NCBI GenBank assembly: GCA_024243835.1
Contig: JALPMN010000537.1
Coordinates: 1-16,399 of the forward strand
Direction of reading: 5' to 3'
DNA from: Enteropsectra breve
Taxonomy: Eukaryota; Microsporidia
DNA length: 16,399 nucleotides
The position numbers and the translations under genes were made by a program. Every line of letters starts with the position of its first letter. Position 1 is the stretch's first letter. Positions 7,298-13,740 of this stretch are shown piece after piece. The notes beneath the pieces were generated by a model, which worked only from the letters and a program-made list of their open reading frames with translations, was not told the DNA's origin and did not search any database.

Positions 7298-10063
7298 ATG
7301 AGCAAGTACTACTTAATACAAGCATTGACAGTGATAGCCCATGCCACAATATCTTCACAAAGCAGTATCAATTTGCAAAGCGAACCCAGCATTTTTGTCT
7401 TTAGCAATTCTACTGTCCATGAATTATCGGAGCATACTATTTTAGAACCAGATAACAGAATTCTCGCAAGAGATGAAAAACAGTTTTCTCTTGAAGATGA
7501 CAACTTTACTGAAGAAGAAAAGATGGCAAAGATCCAGGCTCAGATACAAACGATGGAAAAGTACTGTGAGCATTGCAAAAAGCCGATAATCACAAACTTT
7601 TTTCCTGCGTCTATAACACTGGCATGTATTATGGATACTTCAGACTATCCATATAAAACAGAAATTGTAAATTTTTATGATTTCCATATCAAACAATGCC
7701 TGTCAGAGAAACGCTGTGCATACCATAGGCGTTGTTTCTCAAGACGCTATCTATCTAGAGTTAAAACTTGCTTTTTTGATGCAAATGACAGTAAAAAATG
7801 CTTTGCCTGTATGCTTATTATGCCAGAAGAATATATTCTTGAAACTGCAATGCAGTGTCTTTACAAAAGCACTAAGCCGTATGAATTTGCGTATATTTAT
7901 AAGGCACTTAAAGATTATGATGGCGGAGATATAAGAATTTGTCTAAGCCAGACAGACGCACCCGTTTTATATGCTCAAAAAATAAAGGCAAAAATTGAAA
8001 AATGCCAGTTCAAAGGCAAGAATTCAATGCTAGCAAGCTTGAACTTCTTTTTATTGAATGAAAATAGTGAAGATAAAGCTGCAGTTTTAAGAAGATTCTT
8101 GAGATATTCATTCAGCGATAGTATTTTAATTGGGAAAACATTTTGGAGTTCATTTTTAAACAAATGCAAAGATAACAATGAAATTAGGCGGTGCTTAATG
8201 TCAGCAGTTGATGCTGTCAGCGAAGAGCACGCTCTAATGAAACCGATTGTCTACACCTTTCTTCTATACACCTGTCTTTGGTATTTTGACAAAACTCAAA
8301 TCTTGCAGCTAATCACTAAATGCATACGCTCAAACAAAAATTATCTTCTTTCAAGCCTTAAGGAAATTTCATCGATTCATTATAAACATTTATTTGAGTC
8401 GGATTATCGCCTAAATAAGTTGCCTAGTGCTCTTAAGATTCTGAATATTCTGGAAAATAGCATCAGAAGCACAACTGATAATACTTTGCTTTATAGTTAC
8501 ATAGATAAGAAAGCAAGGGCAGTATCAGCGATTATATCTGTACTACCATTTACCAACATAGCTGTAGAGCAGGCACCTATCTTTATCTATTTAAAAAGAC
8601 TATACAAGATGAAGTCCGGGAGAAAAAATAGATTTCACAATAAAAAATATCACATTCTTTTCTGCGATAGCCTCCTTAACCAGCTTCAGCAAGTCCTTTT
8701 GGAATCCAAAAATGCTTCTCGGATAAAATCTTTGGCAAATAACATTATGCTTTTGAAGATATGCTTGTTTTATAGCAAAAAATACGGCTATAAAGTGCGT
8801 AGAAGTTCTTTCGTGGCTCGCATATTCAGCCAGTTAGATAATGATTTCAAAAAAGTTTCCAGACGTGCAAAGGAAATTGAAAAATGTCTGACTGTGGAAG
8901 AGCGAAGAGAAATATTGGCATTTCGGATAGAGAACTGCAATTCTTCATTTTTATTAAAAAATCCAATGGAGCTGCTGGACAAGAAGACACAGAAGTCTCT
9001 GGCTGAAGGTTTTGTTAATCAAGGACGATCGCTGATGCTTGAAGGCCTTCAGATTGTGCCTCAGATATGCAAGCAGTTCTGTACAATTAAGCAGTACAAG
9101 CGCTTTCTCCATGATCTGTGCAATTCACCCGAGATTCTCCAGTGTGAAATAGAAACCATGGTAATGAGCGATCTTATGAAAGAATGCAAGAATATTCCTC
9201 GTTCTAAGGCGGGGTTTTTGCCACTGGATTCAGTTTTCTATGATCTTCTCGACTGTGAGAATTGGCAAGACAATGAGGTTATGATGTGGTGTGAAAAGAA
9301 TAATTTTGTAAAATGGCTTCGTCAGCTTCCAAATGTCAGGTTCTGTAATAACAAAATGGTATTGAGAAACTACAACAAGTTTATTAAAAGACACTTTAAA
9401 GTGATATTAAAGTACGTGTTGGAGAAACAAAGACACAATATCTGTGTGGAGGCGGAACTAGTAGTTAATTGCTGGTTGAATGCTGTTGATTCTTGGGAAT
9501 TTTATAATGAAAGCAACCTGGATATTTTCAATGCACTGGCTGCTGCAAAGAATGGATATTTCCATGCAAATATATTTTATTTGATGAAACGTAAAAGTAT
9601 AAAACAGGAAATAGCCAATAGCGCTTTAGATAAAATATGTAGTAAGCATCAAAATGAGCCTGTGGCTGAAAAAGAAGTTTCAGTAGTGCAGAACAAATAT
9701 GTCAAATTAATGAAGGAATGGCTGACTGATAACCTAATTAGCAAGTGTTTTTACTATTTTGCAGATATATATAAAGTTTTAGAGCTGCAGAATAAATATA
9801 TCAAGTTTGTGAAGAAGTGGGAAGAGACCGATATTATGTTATCGTGCGCCTCGCTGGATATGAGTATTAAAATAAGATCATTTGTTGAAAAGCTGGAGGA
9901 AATAAAGACAACAGAAGTTCATACGTTATTTGATGATGTTGTAAAGCACGCGACTGCACTCAATAGCATCAGGGAGGGATACGCAGATTTTTACAGGGCA
10001 ATGGCCGAGTCACTGGACTTCATTCCTCAGTCTGCAATAGACTATTATTATCCCTGTAAATAA
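7298..10063 (+). CDS. Family gene P2: predicted secreted Cys-rich protein of unknown function
   Basis: An intact 921-residue frame; ATG 7298 is set by the CCC run just upstream and by alignment with its paralogs. Residues about 4-20 are a short hydrophobic, signal-peptide-like segment, followed by a Ser-rich stretch and 'PSIFVFSNSTV'. Then come 'SLEDDNFTEEEK' and the Cys/His module: C90-x2-C93, C134-x5-C140-x2-H143-x2-C146, C158, C168-x2-C171 and C187. 'STKPYEFAYIYKALK' and 'CQFKGKNSMLASL' follow. The second half is probably helical, with blocks 'GLQIVPQICK', 'NEVMMWCEKNNF', 'AAAKNGYFHANIFYL' and 'WEETDIM'. Near the C terminus a 33-codon unit is tandemly duplicated (repeat starts at 9683 and 9782), as in P4 only. 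The gene ends in AAATAA, overlapping an AATAAA signal. I recognise no domain. Secretion and expansion in tandem suggest, but do not show, a host-facing role. Confidence 0.92.
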   Translation: MSKYYLIQALTVIAHATISSQSSINLQSEPSIFVFSNSTVHELSEHTILEPDNRILARDEKQFSLEDDNFTEEEKMAKIQAQIQTMEKYCEHCKKPIITNFFPASITLACIMDTSDYPYKTEIVNFYDFHIKQCLSEKRCAYHRRCFSRRYLSRVKTCFFDANDSKKCFACMLIMPEEYILETAMQCLYKSTKPYEFAYIYKALKDYDGGDIRICLSQTDAPVLYAQKIKAKIEKCQFKGKNSMLASLNFFLLNENSEDKAAVLRRFLRYSFSDSILIGKTFWSSFLNKCKDNNEIRRCLMSAVDAVSEEHALMKPIVYTFLLYTCLWYFDKTQILQLITKCIRSNKNYLLSSLKEISSIHYKHLFESDYRLNKLPSALKILNILENSIRSTTDNTLLYSYIDKKARAVSAIISVLPFTNIAVEQAPIFIYLKRLYKMKSGRKNRFHNKKYHILFCDSLLNQLQQVLLESKNASRIKSLANNIMLLKICLFYSKKYGYKVRRSSFVARIFSQLDNDFKKVSRRAKEIEKCLTVEERREILAFRIENCNSSFLLKNPMELLDKKTQKSLAEGFVNQGRSLMLEGLQIVPQICKQFCTIKQYKRFLHDLCNSPEILQCEIETMVMSDLMKECKNIPRSKAGFLPLDSVFYDLLDCENWQDNEVMMWCEKNNFVKWLRQLPNVRFCNNKMVLRNYNKFIKRHFKVILKYVLEKQRHNICVEAELVVNCWLNAVDSWEFYNESNLDIFNALAAAKNGYFHANIFYLMKRKSIKQEIANSALDKICSKHQNEPVAEKEVSVVQNKYVKLMKEWLTDNLISKCFYYFADIYKVLELQNKYIKFVKKWEETDIMLSCASLDMSIKIRSFVEKLEEIKTTEVHTLFDDVVKHATALNSIREGYADFYRAMAESLDFIPQSAIDYYYPCK
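7934..8007 (+). repeat. 74-nt block identical to P4 (14374-14447)
   Basis: Base-for-base identical with 14374-14447 in P4, with mismatches at both borders. P1 and P3 differ clearly across this stretch: they encode 'TAAP.ANAQ' where P2 and P4 encode 'TDAPVLYAQ'. This is probably a gene-conversion tract or a recently shared segment. Confidence 0.8.
9683..9820 (+). repeat. Tandem 33-codon duplication in P2
   Basis: Two 39-nt similar stretches, 9683-9721 and 9782-9820, start exactly 99 nt apart in frame and encode 'QNKYVKLMKEW' and 'QNKYIKFVKKW'. P4 has the same pair at 16108 and 16207. P1 and P3 have one copy ('QKKYVSF(V/I)KKW'). Confidence 0.75.
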
Positions 10064-10064
10064 A
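10059..10064 (+). terminator. AATAAA polyadenylation signal overlapping the P2 stop
   Basis: The stop codon TAA (10061-10063) lies inside AATAAA, so coding end and processing signal coincide. Confidence 0.5.
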
Positions 10065-10569
10065 TACGATTACTAATAGTGTTACTCTTATTAAGTGTGA
10101 CTGCAGATATATGTAAAGTATAATCGGGCAAATGCCTCAATACGACTACATAAATAGCGGGAAAGAATAATATTTTCACTATAATTTAGTTTTTAATAAA
10201 TGATACCATTTAAATTATTTGTGCTATTTTTATTGTTCCATTTATCTCCAAGCACATCGTTCGAGTGATTAGCATACATCTTGGATTTACCTTCAGAAAA
10301 CTATCTCACGAATAATCAGCTTAATTAAAAAAATTCTCATAATTCAACTTTTAATATCATCATAATGAGGTTTGCAGGGAGAAGGGCTATTCAGCGATTA
10401 TTATTTGCCAGAAAGCAATTTGCACATCATCTAATATTGAAGATTTTGTTATAATTAAAAGCTATGCTCATCCTCACCAATCTATTCTTCAGTTAAACCT
10501 TTTATTATTATCACTAACTCAAATTATTGCAAAAAAATCAGCAGCAATAAAAAATTTTGCGACCCTAAA
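10064..10569 (+). other. Spacer P2-P3
   Basis: 506 bp, AT-rich, without a credible open frame, RNA gene or repeat other than the P3 promoter in its last 71 bases. The stretch upstream of ATG 10570 aligns with the one upstream of P2 over about 80 bases. Confidence 0.6.
10499..10565 (+). promoter_or_regulatory. Proximal promoter of P3
   Basis: CTTTTATT at 10499 (-71), TCAAAT at 10519 (-51), AGCAG at 10540 (-30), AAAATTTT at 10551-10558, and CCC at 10563-10565 with 4 nt before ATG 10570. Same order as at P2 and P4. Confidence 0.72.
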
Positions 10570-13236
10570 ATGCTCAGGTTTTCTTTAAAACTAGCATTGA
10601 TAGTGATTGCACATGTCACTATCTCATCACAAAGCAGGGCCAGTTCGCAAAGCAGACCTAGTATTTTTGCCTACAGTAATTACACTGTCATTGATTTAAC
10701 AAAAAGCTCTGATATAAAATCAGAAGACAGACTTGAATCTAAAAATTTAAAAGAGTATTCTCTTGAAGATAACAACCTTACTGAAGACGAAAAGATGGCA
10801 AGAATACAAGATCAGGTACATACGATGGAAAAGCACTGTGAGAGGTGCGAAAAGCCATTGAACACAAAGCTTTTTCCTGCATCTATGACCTTGGAAAAAA
10901 TCATGGGTGTGTCAGACTATCCTTATAAAACGGAAATTGTAAATTCTTATAATTTTTATATCAAACAATGCCCATCAGAAAAACACTGTACATCACATAG
11001 GAGCTGTTACTCAAAGTCTAATCTTTATAGAAGGTATAAAGAGTATTTCCATAATTATGATAAACGAAGGTGTTTTGGGTGTAAAAGCGCTGTGCCAGAA
11101 GAATATATTCTTGAAAATGCACTGCAGTGTCTCTACAAAAGCTCAAAATGCCATGAGTTTGCGTATATTTACAAGGCACTTAAAAAATATGACGGCGGGG
11201 ATATCAGAACTTGTCTAGGCCATACAGCTGCGCCCGTTGCGAATGCACAGAAAATAAGGTCTAGTATTGATAAATGCCAGTTTAAGGGCAAGAATTCGAT
11301 GCTTGCAAGCTTGGATTTCTTTTTATTGAATGAAAATAGTGAAGATAAAGCTGCCATTCTTGGCAGCTTTATGAGAAACTCAATGGGTGATAGTATTTTA
11401 AATGATGAGTTGTCCTTGGAAAATATCATAGACAACTGCAAAAGCAATGATGAAATCATACAATGCCTAATGGCAGCTGTTGATAATATCAGCGAAGAGC
11501 ATGTTCTAAAGAAACGTATCTTTTACATAGACTTGCTAAATGCATGCCATTGGTATTTTAACAAGACCGAAATATTGCAGATGATTACTAGATGCATGCT
11601 CTCCAAGCAATATTTTCTTCTTTCCTATATTAAGCAAGTACCATCAGAAGCTTGGGAAGATAGGTATAGAAGCCTTCAACGCGCAGAAAAATTGCCTAGC
11701 TCTCTTAAAATCTTAAGTATTTTAGAAAATAACATTCACAACACATCCGACAACATTTTGCTTTCTGGATGCATCGATGAGAAAGCAAAAGCCATTGCAT
11801 CGTATATTATAGCTTTTCCAATAGTATTCATGCCTTCTGACGAAGTATACACCTTTTTATATCTAAAAAGGCTATGCAAGATGAAATCCAAAACAAAAAC
11901 TTCCTTCCGCTATAAGAAAGACTACATACTCTTCTGTGAAAGCCTTATTACTCACCTTCAGAAAAACATGTTAGTCTATCAAATCTTTCCTTGGTTTAAT
12001 CCACTCGAAAATGGGATTATGACGTTGAAAATCTGTATGTTTTATAGCAAAAAATACAACTATAAACTGCATAACAGCACTTACTTGGCTCAGATATTCG
12101 AACAGTTGGACTTAGCTTCCAGATCAAAGCCTGAGAATGCCATTATAATTGAAAAACATCTGAGTTTAGATGAGCGCAGAGAAATATTGTACCTAAGAGC
12201 ACTGAATTCTAATTTTAGATTTGCGTCAGACGCAGAGGAGCCAATGGATATGTTGGATCTAGAAACTCAGAAATTTTTGGCGAGGAACTTTATCGATAGC
12301 GGGAAATTGCTAATGCGTGAGGGTCTTCAGATTGTGCCTCAGATATGCAAAACACTTTACAATGAAGACCAATACAAGCGGTTTTTACACGATATGTGCC
12401 TTTCTACAGAAATTTCCCGTTGTGAATTAAACTTTAACGTAGTGAAAGATCTTCGTGAAGAGTGCAAAAATTATCTTCGTTATGAGACTGGGTTCTTGCC
12501 GCTAAACCTCAATTTTTATAGACTGCTCAAATGCGATAAATGGGAAGATAACGAGGTTATGATGTGGTGTGAAAAGAATAATTTTGTTGATTGGCTTCGT
12601 TGTCTTCCAAGCCCATGGTTTAGAAATAACATGTATAAAATTAAGATAGAATACACATTTGTCAAAAGACACTTTAACAGGATTCTAAAATATGTCTTAG
12701 ATAAGTCTGCGGATAATATTTACGCAGAGGCAGAGCTAGTGGCTAAATGCTGGTTTGCTGCTGTTTATTCTGAAGATTTTATTCGTGATCCCAATTTGGA
12801 GATTTTCACTGCATTGGCTGCCGCAAAGAATGGATATATCCACGCAAATATTTATTATTTGTTGAAACGCAAAGGGCCGAGGCAAATATTAGCTAACGAA
12901 GTGATGGACAACATATGCAGGAAAAAATATAACGATTGCGCAGATAAATATAAGGTTATAGAGCTGCAGAAGAAATATGTCAGCTTTATTAAGAAATGGG
13001 AGGAGACCGATGTTATTTTCTCTACAGTCTCACGGGATTTTAATGTTGTAATACAGGATTTCGTTGAAAAGCTGGAAGAAATCAAGACGACAGAGGTGCA
13101 TACGCTATTCAATGACTTTATCAAGCATTCTAATGCGCTAAAGAATATCAAAGAGAGCCATGCAGTTTTCTACAGGATGATGGCTGAGTCACTGGACTTC
13201 ATTCCCCAAGCAGCAATAGCCCTATACAACCCCTAG
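10570..13236 (+). CDS. Family gene P3: predicted secreted Cys-rich protein of unknown function
   Basis: An intact 888-residue frame with its start fixed by the CCC signal and by P4 ('FSL.LALI'). A signal-peptide-like segment covers residues about 4-19, followed by a Ser/Arg-rich linker and 'PSIFAYSNYTVIDL'. The Cys/His module is the P2 subtype: C90-x2-C93, C134-x5-C140-x2-H143-x2-C146, C168-x2-C171 and C187. The conserved 'STKPYEF' of the other three is 'SSKCHEF' here. The body carries the family blocks 'GLQIVPQICK', 'NEVMMWCEKNNF', 'VKRHF', 'AAAKNGYIHANIYYLL' and 'KKWEETDV', then 'MMAESLDFIPQAA' at the end. The C-terminal region has the single-copy form, like P1. An AATAAA follows the TAG stop. 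Alignment with the three neighbours supports a real gene; the function is unknown. Confidence 0.92.
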   Translation: MLRFSLKLALIVIAHVTISSQSRASSQSRPSIFAYSNYTVIDLTKSSDIKSEDRLESKNLKEYSLEDNNLTEDEKMARIQDQVHTMEKHCERCEKPLNTKLFPASMTLEKIMGVSDYPYKTEIVNSYNFYIKQCPSEKHCTSHRSCYSKSNLYRRYKEYFHNYDKRRCFGCKSAVPEEYILENALQCLYKSSKCHEFAYIYKALKKYDGGDIRTCLGHTAAPVANAQKIRSSIDKCQFKGKNSMLASLDFFLLNENSEDKAAILGSFMRNSMGDSILNDELSLENIIDNCKSNDEIIQCLMAAVDNISEEHVLKKRIFYIDLLNACHWYFNKTEILQMITRCMLSKQYFLLSYIKQVPSEAWEDRYRSLQRAEKLPSSLKILSILENNIHNTSDNILLSGCIDEKAKAIASYIIAFPIVFMPSDEVYTFLYLKRLCKMKSKTKTSFRYKKDYILFCESLITHLQKNMLVYQIFPWFNPLENGIMTLKICMFYSKKYNYKLHNSTYLAQIFEQLDLASRSKPENAIIIEKHLSLDERREILYLRALNSNFRFASDAEEPMDMLDLETQKFLARNFIDSGKLLMREGLQIVPQICKTLYNEDQYKRFLHDMCLSTEISRCELNFNVVKDLREECKNYLRYETGFLPLNLNFYRLLKCDKWEDNEVMMWCEKNNFVDWLRCLPSPWFRNNMYKIKIEYTFVKRHFNRILKYVLDKSADNIYAEAELVAKCWFAAVYSEDFIRDPNLEIFTALAAAKNGYIHANIYYLLKRKGPRQILANEVMDNICRKKYNDCADKYKVIELQKKYVSFIKKWEETDVIFSTVSRDFNVVIQDFVEKLEEIKTTEVHTLFNDFIKHSNALKNIKESHAVFYRMMAESLDFIPQAAIALYNP
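11317..11354 (+). repeat. 38-nt block identical to P2 (8045-8082)
   Basis: Identical to 8045-8082 in P2, bordered by mismatches. P4 differs within it but matches P3 immediately downstream ('GCCATTCTTGG'). This is consistent with patchwork exchange among the copies. Confidence 0.65.
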
Positions 13237-13237
13237 A

Positions 13238-13243
13238 AATAAA
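13238..13243 (+). terminator. AATAAA polyadenylation signal of P3
   Basis: AATAAA begins 2 nt after the stop codon TAG (13234-13236), matching the arrangement at P1 and P2. Confidence 0.5.
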
Positions 13244-13672
13244 TGCTATTGACATTAATCTCAATCTTTTAAATACGTCCAAAGATAACATGGAGCACAA
13301 CCTGACTTTTTGTATGAATTTTACTTAGACTTTTTCTTTGTTTTAATATTAAGACGTAGCTTAGTTTCCTAATCACATGAAATCATTTATAAAAATGCCT
13401 TTCCCTTTAATGTTATATTTTCATCTTATAAATCAGTTGAACAACAGACACTAGCCCTCAATTTACATACAGAAAGACCTACCTATCAACAACTTCGTTG
13501 ATTTTTTCATGAAATCATGATTTACTTCTTTAACATCTTAATCGAGAACTATACAGGAGATGTGTAATCTATAGATGATGCCTTATTCAGAGAATGTATG
13601 CACAGTATTTAAACTCTCTAGTACGTTTATGTAATTTTTAGTTCTTTACAAACGTCTGGTTGCAAGAGTGCA

Positions 13673-13735
13673 CTTTATTGCTATTGACAGATCAAATGTT
13701 TTCAAAAATCAGCAGCTATAAAAATTTTATGCCCC
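13673..13735 (+). promoter_or_regulatory. Proximal promoter of P4
   Basis: CTTTATT at 13673 (-68), TCAAAT at 13692 (-49), AGCAG at 13711 (-30), AAAATTTT at 13721-13728, and CCCC at 13732-13735, 5 nt before ATG 13741. An in-frame ATG at 13729 lies upstream of the C run. By the position of the signal and by P3, 13741 is the better start. Confidence 0.72.
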
Positions 13736-13740
13736 TGAAA

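Larger units (their letters stand above)
13237..13740 (+). other. Spacer P3-P4
   Basis: 504 bp, AT-rich, no credible gene. Its first about 50 bases resemble those after P1. A stretch at 13379-13397 weakly matches 3731-3747 upstream of P1 ('GAAATCATTTA' then 'AAAATG'), but the composition is AT-rich and the match may be chance. The P4 promoter fills the last about 70 bases. Confidence 0.6.

Noticed and set aside
12855..13151. Minus-strand frames that recur at the same place in the paralogs (also 6312-6608 and 16173-16397)
   Set aside because: Their similarity follows from conservation of the sense protein; they have no start signals of their own.
13729..13731. Upstream in-frame ATG of P4
   Set aside because: It precedes the C run, and P3 aligns to the ATG at 13741; the family spacing favours 13741.
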